Part shown: positions 43,101 through 53,824 of the stretch, one piece after another | Layout: each line of letters starts with the position of its first letter | How positions within the stretch are numbered: the stretch's first letter is position 1 | From: Curvularia sp. ZM96 | Taxonomy: Eukaryota; Ascomycota; Dothideomycetes; Pleosporales; Pleosporaceae | Direction: 5' to 3' | Assembly: GCA_022457065.1 (NCBI GenBank) | Contig: JAJGBQ010000003.1 | Coordinates: forward strand, 2,170,001-2,234,000 | DNA length: 64,000 nucleotides | Translations under genes and position numbers: made by a program | Notes under the pieces: model-generated | Told to the model about the DNA's origin: nothing | Database searches by the model: none | Seen by the model: the letters and a program-made list of their open reading frames with translations, nothing else

Positions 43101-43517
43101 GAGCTTGCTAGTGCGTACCAGGCTAACGGGCAGACGAAGAAGGCAATAGAGCTACTAGAGCACGTTGTCAAGATTAAGAATACGCTAGTAGAGACTCACC
43201 CTTCTCGACTAATATCGCAGCACGAGCTTGCTGGTGCGTACCAGGTTAACGGGCAGACGAAGAAGGCAGTAGAGCTGCTAGAGCACGTTGTCAAGGTTGA
43301 GACTACGCTGGCAGAGACTCACCCAGACCGGCTAGCATCGCAGCACGGCCTTGCTATTGCATATTATGCCAACGAGCAGACGAAGAAGGCGGCAGACCTG
43401 CTGGAGCACGTCGTCAAGGTAAAGCGGATGACAATGGCAGCCACCCATCCATCTCGACTAGTGTCAGAGCGTGTATTGGCGAGCATGCAAAGTAGAGAGT
43501 CAGACTGTGTAATGTAA
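40104..43517 (+). pseudogene. NLR receptor pseudogene: patatin - NB-ARC - TPR, RIP-type stops
   Basis: Patatin exons: 40104-40327, 40384-40626 and from 40674. The patatin-like phospholipase domain shows the oxyanion loop DGGGVRG, the GTSTGG nucleophile elbow and DGALGANNP (catalytic Asp). A linker intron probably ends near 41485, after which NB-ARC begins (HWIVPRLVNSLFTRRSELV). The P-loop is GIGGIGKSE and Walker B LLILDNANN. Four TPR units close the protein. From 41496 to 43517 one frame is kept without any indel, yet TAG stops occur at 41709, 41745, 41757, 41880, 42417, 42534 and 42690, plus TAA at 41715. The patatin part has further TAGs, including one at 40900. Several (NI*SP, F*GVF*VDV, R*LLILDN) replace a family Trp. 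TGG to TAG is a TpG to TpA change, the RIP signature. Such NLRs are linked to fungal self/non-self recognition. Confidence 0.88.
43020..43514 (+). repeat. Near-identical 123-bp TPR repeats of the NLR
   Basis: Units start at 43020, 43143, 43266 and 43389. Each encodes a 41-residue tetratricopeptide-type helix pair (AVKLLEHVVKVKTTLAETHP...), with only a few substitutions between units; the last unit is 42 residues and more diverged. The strong similarity of neighbouring units at the DNA level points to unit exchange, as in the ligand-binding repeats of other fungal NLRs. Confidence 0.8.
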
Positions 43518-44548
43518 TTCTACCATCGCTGTCATGTTACAGTCCTTGCCCTTAAACTATACATTAGCGACGAGTGCACCCTAGCCCGAAGTTATCCAAC
43601 TAGTGTGAGCTATACGCTAATTGCTGCTAGAGTCTGCACCAAGCTATATCTAAGCGGTACGCAGGGCTTAGGAATATCTATATAGTACTCCGTATCTATT
43701 ACGGCTAAAGTCTTTCTTACAGCTTATGTTAGCTACGCAAGCGCTGCGCTGAATTACAGTATTCTCGAGTTATCTAATACTATTGGGGCTGGATTTTCGC
43801 AATACTCTTCAGATTGGAAAAGCAATAACCACTGATATCAACCCATGACTGTAAGGTCAGTAAACGTGATATGCATATCTTGAGCCGCAGACAAACAATA
43901 TTAGTCACGCCACACCACGTTCAATCACACTCGAACTCAGAGGTTCATGGCCGCTACTGTGGCTAATGCCAAGCTCCTCGTAAGATGGTCATAAGCGTTG
44001 TTTATGACCCAAGTCAAGCAGGTATTGCGATGATGACAGCATAACGCAAACGTGGTCAACATTGTGCGTTAGTCATTGGTACGATTTCTGTCATTCGGAC
44101 ATGCCTTCAGATATGACCAATCTGCGTCTAGTCGTTCCTATATTTGTTTTAGATGCACAAGTTAGTGCATGGAGGTCAAATACGGATGCTGCCCCTTGCA
44201 TAGCCCAGGTCATTCCGTGAAACACGGGTCGACAACACAGCTCGTTTAGGATAAGTCTGTTTCGGCGAATTCTATCTTAGCAGGCGTACGGCGCGAGTAC
44301 GGATTAATTTAAGAAGTATATTAGAGCGCACAGACTACCATGTGCGCCTTGTCTTTTGTAAGGAGCCGGGCATAATCAATCGTAGAGTACCCTTGCGATC
44401 ATTGCGTACACTAACAAAACGGTTTCTTTTCGGACCGCCAGTACGTTGTGTAGTATATAAAGAGAGTACTTGGTCTACCTCACAATTCATCACGGCACTA
44501 GCTTCAGACAATTGCCTACTAAGACATCAAACCCCCTATTCTTGCAAC
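43518..44548. other. Intergenic, AT-rich, ending in a TATA-box promoter
   Basis: No gene is seen in about 1.03 kb. The 9-mer TACTCCGTA is present at 43686-43694. The right end is the promoter of the secreted protein gene. Confidence 0.5.
44454..44461 (+). promoter_or_regulatory. TATA box of the secreted protein gene
   Basis: TATATAAA lies 88-95 bp upstream of the ATG at 44549, a normal fungal spacing for a strong inducible promoter. Function is inferred from position. Confidence 0.5.
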
Positions 44549-45194
44549 ATGCGTTCCACTATCGCCGTCGCAGCCCTGATATCAGGAACTGTTGCTGCTT
44601 TCAATCCCAAGATCTGCGGAGGAGCAGGCGGCTGTGTTCAGACAACCACCAACTGGCCGGACCCTTTTCGATGCCCTGACGGCACAGCGCTGAACATTCA
44701 ACAAACCGCCTCGAACCAACTGGATGCTGGGAACGGTTCATATGAAATTGTCTCCAAAGCTCAGTTTCCCTCTTCATGCCTATATGATGTTAAGCCAGCT
44801 GATGGCGACATCCTTGCCGTAAGTCCTAGGCCAACAACGTCTTGAAATGATTTTGAAGATTCATTGCTGAACGCTACGCAGGTCCACACTACCCAATTCA
44901 AGCAAAAACTTTACGTGTTTCTCAAGGAAACTTGCACGCAGAAGGGACCTATCGAAAATGACTGTTACAACCAGAACCCCAACCCATCCACGTCAGTAAA
45001 CCTCAGTCCACTGCGTTTATACCAGGCTAACATGTGGCTACAGCGTCACCCCTTGCATCCTACTTGATTCCAATGGTCAGACGTGCAAGATGAACCCCAA
45101 CGCTGGTGAATGCGAAAGGTGGGCAGACGGTGCTGGACGCACTCAATGCACAGGTTGGAAAATTGGCATGCCTGAGCCACCAGCGGCTGCTTAA
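44549..45194 (+). CDS. Small secreted cysteine-rich protein (effector-like)
   Basis: Three exons: 44549-44818, 44882-44991 and 45044-45194, giving 176 aa. The signal peptide is clear (MRSTIAVAALISGTVAA, cleavage near residue 17-18). The mature protein starts FNPKICGGAGGC and has about ten Cys, an even number suited to disulfides: ICGGAGGC, FRC, SSC, ETC, NDC, TPC, QTC, GEC and TQC. It has no membrane anchor and no catalytic motif I recognise. Size, secretion and Cys content fit a fungal effector or surface-active protein. The location next to a repeat/NLR island is typical of such genes. The function is not known. Splice borders are GTAAGT..CAG and GTCAGT..CAG. Confidence 0.88.
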
Positions 45195-45443
45195 GCTCAG
45201 TGTCTAGTTATTGTATATATGTACAGACGTATTTATGGAGCAATCAGTCACTCGTGACTACGAATGAGATATCATGGACTTTTATCCCAACCATCTCTAT
45301 GAAAATGCCCGTAAAGTGAGAATACAAAATAAATTCCCTGACTTTAAAGTTGGTAGGGCTCGTTTTGTTCCGGCTATTTCAGTACACCGAGAGAGTGAAA
45401 GCCCATATCCATAGCGCATCCTATGCTGGTGGAATACAATGTG

Positions 45444-46645
45444 CTATATTTCCTTTTCCTTTAGAGAGACATACCACTGCGCTACTTCTCTAACGCTCTC
45501 CTCCAACCCTCTGATCTTCTCGCCTTGAAGAAGTATCTCCTCCGTCACTCTTGACTCGGCACGGAATGGCATGTTGATTGGCACTTTGCTTCGCCCGATT
45601 TTGAAAACATTCATCTTGACTTGGCTTGGAAACTCTTGCTCAACCATGTCTGCAGCCATATTCCATATCTGCTCTCCGTTCAATCCCTCCTGAACCGTTC
45701 CGGCGGCTATAAACCACCTCGGAAGATCTTCACTCTTTGCTTTTGCTTCGTCCAGCGCTTCAATATGTACTTTTGCACAGTCTTGCACGTGTACAAAACC
45801 AAATGCATACCGTGGTGCTACGCTATCAAAGAGAAGCGCTTTGCTTTGCCGGTCGAGATGTGTAAACGCTTCAGCCGAGGTTCGACAGAACTCCGAAGGG
45901 CCGATTACGGTCCCTGGAATGACCTGCGCAATAGAGAATGGCAGCTTAGCGGTGAGCTGTAGATCAGCAAGGTATTCCATGCATTGTGCTTTCCCAGCAC
46001 AGTAAGCGTGGTGTGGTGATTTCAAAGGCGGTCTATATGCTAGTGAGGTCGGTGAGACAACTACGTGTTCTGTACAAACTAATTAGACAACAAATCGCTT
46101 GGAAACAGCCGTGGGGAATGATTACCGTTCATCACACGATCCATGCACCTGCCTAACGTGTCACCATCCCCGGCATCAACTAAGCCTGCACCGGCTTGAG
46201 TGACAACGATTCTCTTGACAGTCTCCGAGCGCTTGGCAGCTTCGATGAGGTTCTTGGTGGATTTGATGAATGGAATGTAAATATCGTTATCCGGGTGAAG
46301 ATGTGGTAGCGGCCACGCCCCAGCTATATGCACAACGTAGTCTACACCAGCAATGGCGTCATTGTACGCACCGTCTACCGCATTATCAGGGACAACACTA
46401 AACTCAAGGAGATGGATGTAGGACTGAACGGACGGTCCAGATTTGATGATCTCGATGGCGGATGGTCGACGTACGATGCAGCGCACCCGATAGCCTGTTT
46501 GAAGGGCATATACAATGCAAGCATAACCAATGGTACCATTTGCACCAGTTACCTGCAAAACATGTCAGTTGTATGCATGGTATAGACGCGTCATGGGGGA
46601 GCCGCATACAGCTACAAGGCCACGGTCTCCACGCGACATTTCCAT
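45444..46645 (-). CDS. Extended SDR / NAD(P)-dependent epimerase-reductase family protein
   Basis: Three exons: 46645-46610, 46552-46126 and 46069-45444, giving 362 aa. The first coding exon is 12 codons. The Rossmann glycine motif is TGANGTIGYA, followed by VRCIVRRPS (the Arg cluster suggests NADPH preference). A central GVDYVVHIAGAWP block and the active-site pair YCAGKAQ (Y-x3-K) are present. It resembles dihydroflavonol-4-reductase-like and ketoreductase-like fungal enzymes that reduce carbonyls of small molecules in the cytosol. The substrate is unknown. Joins were chosen because they restore the glycine motif (VA|VTGANG) and the EHVVVSPTS strand. Confidence 0.86.
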
Positions 46646-47320
46646 GAGTCCACCTCGCCTTCGGACTACAAAATAACGCTTCGTTCTGTCGCCCAGTGAG
46701 CTCGCTTTCCTACAGCAAGAACCTCGGAGTAGTGTAGCTTCTACCCGCTAGATTTTCTTGGCAGTAACCCGTGGTCTGATGTCAAAGAGTTCTGCCCATC
46801 CTGGTGTCGTGTGTGGCGCGGACATTATTTCATGCGGGGTTAACCAGCAGTCAGCAATCTTGACTAACGGGAGATGGACCCACATATCTTACCATAGGTA
46901 ACAGATTCTTGCAAGCATTTGAGTCTCGAACAATCTAAAACTTGTCTAATAAAAGTCACACTACAGTGGATACAGGGTCCTTATTCTTACCCGTTTTCAT
47001 TTCATTGTCTAATCTGAAAGTGATCATGCTAACAACTTCCCTACTGTTAGGAGGCTCAATCCGAAAGGAAACAGTCAGGGTGCCCTTATATATGATCTAC
47101 TTTGGATCTCCAAGAGGAAGGAGTCAAGAAGCTTTGGAATTATCTGAATGTTAATGACGGCGATGTTCAGACTCTGCTTGCTGAAGCTTGCGTATAAGGA
47201 GATTCCTCGACAAAAGACTTCCATCCATTACAAAATGTTCATGCCGTTCTATTGATCTTAACTCGGAGTTGTGCGATTCGAATGGAGATGTTTTATCCAC
47301 TTGTTTCGGCAAAACAAGAG
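46646..47320. other. Intergenic, no gene seen
   Basis: A 675-bp spacer between the SDR start and the ferric reductase stop, both minus-strand genes. Only short domain-free open frames were seen. Confidence 0.5.
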
Positions 47321-49658
47321 CTACCATTTGAAGCTCTCTTCAAAATACTCTACATCTGCATACCCCATCGCCAGCATCTCAACGCTAGCTTTCCTCGCTT
47401 GATCAACCATGAGGGCTGGTCCGCAACCTATGATAGCTGTGCGCCTATGCGGTGCCTCCTCTACAGCCTTCTTGACCACCTCGTACACATTAGGCCTCTG
47501 TCCCATGATTCGGATATTTTCAAATCCTTTGACTAAGTCCTCATCCCTGCACCCGTCGTCTCGTGTAACATGGACTTCCATATCAATTCTTTCGTCGGCA
47601 AGCAAACCGTGAATGCTACAGAGCACTAGCTCAAGAAAAGCATGTTCGCGGACCGCCCACACTATTTTTACTTGAAGAGATCGCGATGAACGAGCGACAA
47701 GATGGCGAAGATAGGATAGCGGAACAGCGATTCCTGTTCCACCCACCACGAACAGAACGCTGGAAAAGGTTTCTAGAGGGATGCTGTGCCCGTACGGCCC
47801 CTCAATGAGAGCATGAATTTTCCTTGGATGTAACAAACAACTTGATCGTAATCGAGAGGTCAAGCCGTTGTAAGGTCGGATAAGAAAAGTCAGATTAGTT
47901 AAGGGTTTCGGTACGTCATTTGACAACAGTGTGTCTGACTCAGTGGAGGAGCCAAACAGGTCATCCGACAGCCCAGGTCTGGGTGACACAGCAGATAGAG
48001 ATGTAATTGATGGCGGTGCCGTATTGGTTGACACAAATGCTAGTGTGAACGGATGACTCTGATGAGCATAGCGCATGTCGTCAAGCACATGTACGTAATA
48101 GTACGATCCTGGTTGAGGAGCAATCAAACTCTTGTCACCTTCGACATCCAGACGAATCAGGTTGCTGTTATGGTCGTAAGTGGCTCTCGCGTTGATGCTG
48201 AACGGTTTGCGATTGAATGCGACAATCCGAGTAAGACGTGCAACACGGTCGAGAACCCAGATGACGACACATGGCCAGATGAACACATTCCACTCTCCAG
48301 CAGTAAAAATCTCAACATGGTAGTACATGGACCACAGCAATGCGATACTAAGGGCGATGTGCGTGACCAGAAAAAAATCGTAGTGTTTGCGGCGAATGGT
48401 GTATAGTGAGAAAGCGAGAAGAGCGCACATGGCGATAGTGGCAAGCTCACCATTCCAGAAGTAATGTTTCGTCCAGTATTGCTGGAAGCCTGACCAGCCT
48501 TCGTTTGTAAGGATCATGGCCGTGTATCCCAGACTGTGCAGTACAGCCTGCACGGTGGCGACTCTTGCAACCCATCGATGAAAGGCATTATATGTGCCAA
48601 ATCCCCATCCAGTCATCCAAATCAGAACGTCGTTGCGCATGCCAAAGAGCCAAACCAAAGGAAAATTAGCCATGGAGATAATGCCGGTTCGGTCGGACAC
48701 AAAGCGGAGCAACTGGGCAGACTTGTTTGGCCAATAAAGGTTACCTTCGGTGAGGCGGTACGAGCAGCTGCAAAACGCTATGTTGAATATGACAAACAGA
48801 AAAATAGTCAGTGACTGGATACGTGGAGGTATGGTACACCATCCGTACGGTTGCGAGCAGCGGTCGCCAAATAAAGCTGGGGTCGTGAGATGGCGCCGCA
48901 GCCTGGATCGGATCAATCCGAATATACCGGTTTTCCTCCTATCATGGTTTTCCAAGGGCATGGAATAACGGTGTTTCCTTTCTTTAGAGAGCAGCTTGTA
49001 TATCGACCAACAAAGGCGGTTGGCGACACCTATGGCAACTACAAGAGCCCAAAAGTAATACATGTACCATCTGCGCACCTGGGTCAATAGCCGAGCATGA
49101 TACGAAGATTAGCCTGCTCACCCATATACGAGATGGATCTTGTACTCCCAATTAGCGGCTTCCTGCATCGCAAGTTCATTAGCTTTCCTTGGTCATTTTG
49201 GTGATGACGGGTCGGTGCCGTACCACGGTGAGGAAGGCCCGGTCAAGCAGGGCGTTTTCGGGTAGCACGGGATGATTCACAGAAGGGAAACTGAGCGCCT
49301 TCGCGGCAGTTAACCTCTCCAGTTTGTCCCTGTCATCCGGTTGCCATTGATTCAAGATGTGTGGCAGATGCGGCAACGTGACGTTGGCATCAGCAATACA
49401 CGAGTGATTCTGAGTTTGGATCCATGCCGAAATTGAACCGTCTCGCTTGCAGAATTCATCGAAACACAGATACAGAGAGGTAATGCGGAAGGTGCTCCGG
49501 CACGCATTCACCTTCCATGATTGCAAGGGATCGGTGTCGTTGAAGGACACATAGTTGATAGTTGTTTCGCAAGCCAAGGGGCAGTATTCGCCCGAATGAT
49601 AGGTACGCGCTACATTTCTCCGTGCAAGCTGAGGCTCCGAGTAAGCAAAAGTGCGCAT
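47321..49658 (-). CDS. Ferric-chelate reductase (FRE family, plasma membrane)
   Basis: The main exon is 49078-47321 (585 aa) and the preceding exon ends at 49224; joined through the 145-nt intron they read FLTV|VRRWYMYYF. The upstream exon gives the Cys-containing extracellular domain (EYCPLACETTINYVSFND ... CFDEFC). The membrane core has two paired heme-ligand His sets (FHRW...LHSLGY and VTHIALS...YYHVEIF). The FAD motif is HPFTLAF, the NADPH site GGTGIAVPLSYL, the C-terminal nucleotide-binding motif GCGPALMVDQ, and the protein ends VEYFEESFKW. It reduces Fe3+ or Cu2+ chelates for uptake. The 5' end is unsure: the in-frame ATG at 49658 gives no signal peptide, and a short first exon starting near 49885 (MYAVLAINRASLAA) is possible. 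Confidence 0.87.
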
Positions 49659-49941
49659 GAGGAGGCGCGTTGATGGAGAAGACGTGGTTGTGTAGCTGCG
49701 GATAATTGGTGGGGAAAGCGAGGATTCATCAGATAAGGACAGCAGGTGCACGCACAGATGGCCGCTGATGCTTCGGTGCTTACTCGGCGCTTTGCCCTCA
49801 CTACCAAAGCACGACCCACCAAATTACCCATTCGTCTAGGTGTACTCCGTACGCAGCAAGACTTGCTCGATTGATAGCTAGGACTGCATACATGCATACA
49901 AACCACAAGCTGATTGCTCTCTTTCCCCTGAAACCCACGCC

Positions 49942-50700
49942 ATGGCAGATCCATCTGCTGAAGTGAATTTTCTTTCATTGCCTACGGAGCTACGCTTGCA
50001 CATCGCCGCCGAGGCCCTGGAGCAACATCCTCTTTCAGGGTTGAAAAGGATTGAGTCGTCCTCTGGGGATGGATCTAGATTTATTCTGGACACTGAATAT
50101 CGTCCGAGCGCCAACCTCTCCATCCGATTGGTTTGTCGTCAATTCAATATCGACTTCTCACGCCTGGCTGTTCAGAAGACCCGATTTGTGCTGCATAAGG
50201 ACGCAGCCTCTGTTGTCAGCGCGCAGTCTGAAGAAATCTTAAGAGACGTTAAGAGGCTCATTGTGCATTGTGGTCATGATACCATTACACAGTGGGGTGA
50301 ATTCCCGTTCAACAAGCAATCTCTGCAGCTGGACGAGCTGGACATGGTCATGCCCCTTGTCGAAGTTGCCGAGTGCACAGCACTTGTAGGAATGTTCAGA
50401 CGTTTGAGAAATGTGCAGAAGATTGGGTTCCTTTTGCGTGGGGATGTGCAGCTTGCAAAGCTGCGCTGCTACCGGCTCATTGGGGCGATGCTCAAAGAAG
50501 ATCATTACCAGAGATATGATGCCCCAAATGCACCCAATCTTGAAACGAGCTGGTGGAGTTGGAGCTTCAACAGCAATTTTAGCTGGGCAACCTTTGTGGC
50601 ACAAGAGCCCAAGCCAGTCATGGCAGAGCAAGAGTACATGATGCTGATCAAGCCGAAGATTGATGAGATTATGGAGCAAACGGCCAGCGCATTAAATTGA
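49942..50700 (+). CDS. F-box-like domain protein, unknown function
   Basis: Single exon, 252 aa. The N-terminus (NFLSLPTELRLHIAAEAL) matches the short F-box-like helix common in fungal proteins. A second helix follows (SIRLVCRQFNIDFSRL), an arrangement seen in many Pleosporales proteins of unknown role. The remaining 150 residues show alternating strands and helices without a known motif. F-boxes recruit targets to SCF ubiquitin ligases through Skp1, but this short form is not proof of that role. The gene is head to head with the ferric reductase, with only about 60-280 bp between them depending on the reductase start. Confidence 0.75.
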   Translation: MADPSAEVNFLSLPTELRLHIAAEALEQHPLSGLKRIESSSGDGSRFILDTEYRPSANLSIRLVCRQFNIDFSRLAVQKTRFVLHKDAASVVSAQSEEILRDVKRLIVHCGHDTITQWGEFPFNKQSLQLDELDMVMPLVEVAECTALVGMFRRLRNVQKIGFLLRGDVQLAKLRCYRLIGAMLKEDHYQRYDAPNAPNLETSWWSWSFNSNFSWATFVAQEPKPVMAEQEYMMLIKPKIDEIMEQTASALN

Positions 50701-51208
50701 TGGCGGTGGCACTTGACTGGTTGGTATTCAGATTCTGCCAACCATTGAGCGACCACAGTTGGAGAATTCGACTCGAAAACCGCAGCGTCTCCGAGTCCCA
50801 GACGTATAACGTAGACAGAATGGATTTGGATTGCATCCCCAATTGGTCTTAGCGCAACGGCCTTGATCCAGAGCGCCGCGGAGCAGCACCGTCAGTCCTC
50901 TCCGATCCTCCGCTATTCCATCCGACGTGCGACTTCATCAGCCTCCAATTGCCGCCACAGCAGCCGACGGCACTGCAATCGACTGTCCGATCTTGGCGTT
51001 CCATCGTCGCCCCAGAATCCAGCCACCATGCAATCAGCCCCCTGATAGCACAAACGCGTCGGATTGGCGTCACTGCCGCGGCCCCACCACGCCGACGTCA
51101 CTGTCCAGGAACGCGGTTGTGGTCGTGTGCGATGCCAAACTTTCGGTTCCCTTGATCCACGCTCAATAGGCCTTTGCCTCTTCCTCAGCTCGACTCACTC
51201 TCTCAGTC
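50701..51208. other. Intergenic, no gene seen
   Basis: About 0.5 kb between two plus-strand genes. The right half is C-rich on the plus strand and leads into the PIN-like carrier gene. No signal was recognised. Confidence 0.5.
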
Positions 51209-52693
51209 ATGGGACTCGCTGCTTCTGAACTCATTGTTCCCTTTACTGGCGCCCTACAGGCCTCGCTCTCGGTACTCCTGACCATTGCACTCGGCGTCGC
51301 TGCAGCACAATGCAACCTGCTGTCTCCCAGCGCGGCCAAGGAGGTTTCCAGACTGTGCGTTCGCATGTTCTTGCCTGCGCTCTTGATCTATAAGATTGGC
51401 TCCAATCTGCATCAAGATACAGGCCTCAGATATGTGCCGATCTTAGGTAAGTCTGAGCCGTCCCTTGCATGTCTCTCATACGTACGAGTGCTTACGGCCA
51501 GCGCGCAGTGTGGTCTACATTCTACACCCTCGTCTCTATCCTCACCGGCCGCATTCTCACCCGACTTTTCTCCCTTCCTGCATGGGTGACCCCGGCCATT
51601 GCCTTCAACAATACGACGTCCCTTCCCCTTCTCCTCATTCAGTCCCTCAAGCAGACCCAGATCCTCGATGCTATTCTTGTCGGCGGCGAATCTGGAAGCC
51701 AGGCTATGGACCGGGCCGAGTCATACTTTCTGGTCAATGCAATGGTCAGCAATTCGCTTACCTTTGCGCTGGGGCCAAGGCTACTCAAGCCTGGGGACGA
51801 AGATACTCCAGAGAGCGGAGATGATGACGAACACGAACGGGATGCGCCAGATGAGGATGACATTGACGGCGAGGATGGGGATATTGAGAGGGGTCCAGAC
51901 GGCATCGTAGATGAGGAAACGTCGTTGCTTCCACACCGCCTGGCCAAGCAAGTAAACTGGGTGGAAAGGAGCGGCTATCTCAAGACACAAGATTGGTACA
52001 ACAACCTTTCGCCATGGCTACAAGAAACGCTCAACATCACTTGGCAATTCGCTAATGCACCTTTGCTCGGTGCACTTGTGGGTGCTATTATTGGCCTGAC
52101 ACCTCCACTTCACCGTCTCTTCTTCAGCCCTAGCAATGAAGGCGGTTACCTCAATGCTTGGCTTACTACTGCCATCAAAAATGTTGGCGAGCTTTTCGCT
52201 TCCTTGCAGATCATAGTCGTTGGCGTTAAACTCAGCACGAGCATCTTGCAAATGAAAAAGGGCCAAAGCGGTGGCAAGGTACACAAGGGTAGTCTGGCAC
52301 TTGTGGCTCTCATGCGATTCATTATCTGGCCCTTGTAAGTTGTACTCAGCTGTCTGCGTACTCTGTTAGCTGACGTACATCAGAATCAGCATCCCTCTCA
52401 TATGGGCGGTTGCGTCAAGAACCAAATGGTTGAACGCCGATCCTATGCTCTGGTTCTCGATGATGCTCATGCCCACGGGGCCGCCTGCTATGATCTTGGT
52501 TGCGCTGTCTGATGTAACTGGTTCTTCCGAAGCAATGAAGATGACCGTTGCCAAATTTCTAACTGTAAGCGCATTTCCAGCAGCAACCCAGCCCTCTCTA
52601 ACTAGTAGTCAGATAAGCTATGCAATCACACCAATGATATGCTTTGCAGTTGTTGCAGCTTTGGAAGCTAGCAAAGCCGCAATAAAGTCGTGA
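51209..52693 (+). CDS. PIN-like membrane transporter (auxin efflux carrier family)
   Basis: Four exons: 51209-51446, 51509-52334, 52384-52564 and 52613-52693, giving 441 aa. The last join (FLT|ISYAITPMICF) removes an in-frame intron of 48 nt that would otherwise be read through. The N-terminal membrane half (LIVPFTGALQASLSVLLTIALGVAAAQ ... LCVRMFLPALLIYKIG) and C-terminal half (MLWFSMMLMPTGPPAMILVALSDV, the conserved P-x-GPPA region) flank a strongly acidic loop (DEDTPESGDDDEHERD...). The layout matches fungal ECM3/PIN-like proteins, often in the ER. Substrates in fungi are not settled. Confidence 0.9.
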
Positions 52694-53686
52694 ATGCTTA
52701 GGAGTTTTACAATCAACTTTTTCTCCATTCATCTTGAACGGTAAAGATAATACAACAGTATTAACAAGTACTCATATAAATACAATCCTGCAACTCCACA
52801 AATGCAACATAGTGTTATCTTCCCTTTTTCTCGTTCTATCTATGCATCTACATGTGATTACTTTGAAGCGAGAGGATCATCTACCTATATTCTATCTAAG
52901 GCTTTTCTCCTCTCGCAAGGGTCGTAAAAGTTTATCATGTATACTTGTCATAGCTGGATTCATCAACACTACCAGTGTGATTTCGACTTTGCATAAGGTA
53001 GGCGGTTTGTATGGGGTGGCTTTATCCAGCTATTTTTTGATAGACTAAGAGGACATGTTGCTATTGAACCTTGCTGGGTCTTGGCCTAGGGTGCGTCAGT
53101 TTGTTAACACTTGGGCTGACGTGGGAAACACACTTGAAGGGTATGATTGTGTTCAGATAGATCAAGTCTTTAGGTAACATCTGAATAGATGGTACCTCGT
53201 TACTGATAGTAGTGATAGAAGGTCTTATGTATTATCGAACAGGGGAAGTAGTTATATCGATAATATAGGGTGTTGACTTGTCGCATGATCTCTGCATCGA
53301 TATTGAGTCTGGACAGTCTAAGAAGAGGCACACTGACTCATATCTTGAGCTACTACATGTAGTTTTTGGGACAAGTCATGAACATCTCGTTCGGGTGAGT
53401 TGTTGAAATATTAAACAAGATCACCGCCACCTACTACAATAGAAGTAGTAGTCTAGAAACCCGTTAAATAGATAGTTATCCTTTACTAGTTATCTCAAGG
53501 AGGCTTGTCACCATTCAGCGCTTTAGCTAGCCAGGCCTTTTGCAGTGACGCGGGACGTTCCAGAATTTGGATACTGAATAGTTTTGGTCATCATCATTCC
53601 ATGCACAAAAAGCGACCATAGTAAGCCACACGCCAGTGTCGCGACCACTTTAGAAGGGCCACTGACTAATTACCACATTTTATCTA
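52694..53686. other. Gene-free, AT-rich intergenic segment
   Basis: About 1 kb with many TA steps and frequent stops, no domain-bearing frame. It leads into the SINE-like element and decayed genes on the right, so it may be degraded repeat sequence. Confidence 0.45.
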
Positions 53687-53824
53687 GCGACCTACCCGAG
53701 CGGATAGATAGCTTCTCACTTGATTAACCTTGCTCCTATTTCTTCTATTGTTATTTGCTACCAGTTCGCCTACGGCGATTAGCTCCTTAAAATCGCCTTC
53801 AAAAAAAAAAAAAAAAAAAAAAAA
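53687..53824 (+). mobile_element. Candidate tRNA-derived SINE with hairpin and A24 tail
   Basis: The string TACCCGAGCGG at 53693-53703 resembles a class II tRNA (Ser/Leu) A box. AGTTCGCCTAC at 53763-53773 matches the B-box consensus GGTTCGANTCC at 8 of 11 positions. A perfect 7-bp stem (GGCGATT 53774-53780 / AATCGCC 53791-53797, 10-nt loop) follows, then 24 uninterrupted A at 53801-53824. Internal Pol III boxes, a 3' hairpin and an A tail are the SINE layout. The copy is degenerate and no target-site duplication was found, so this stays tentative. Confidence 0.35.

Noticed and set aside
52734..53048. 104-codon plus-strand frame
   Set aside because: AT-rich, no domain, no homologous feel, and it lies in apparent degraded intergenic DNA.
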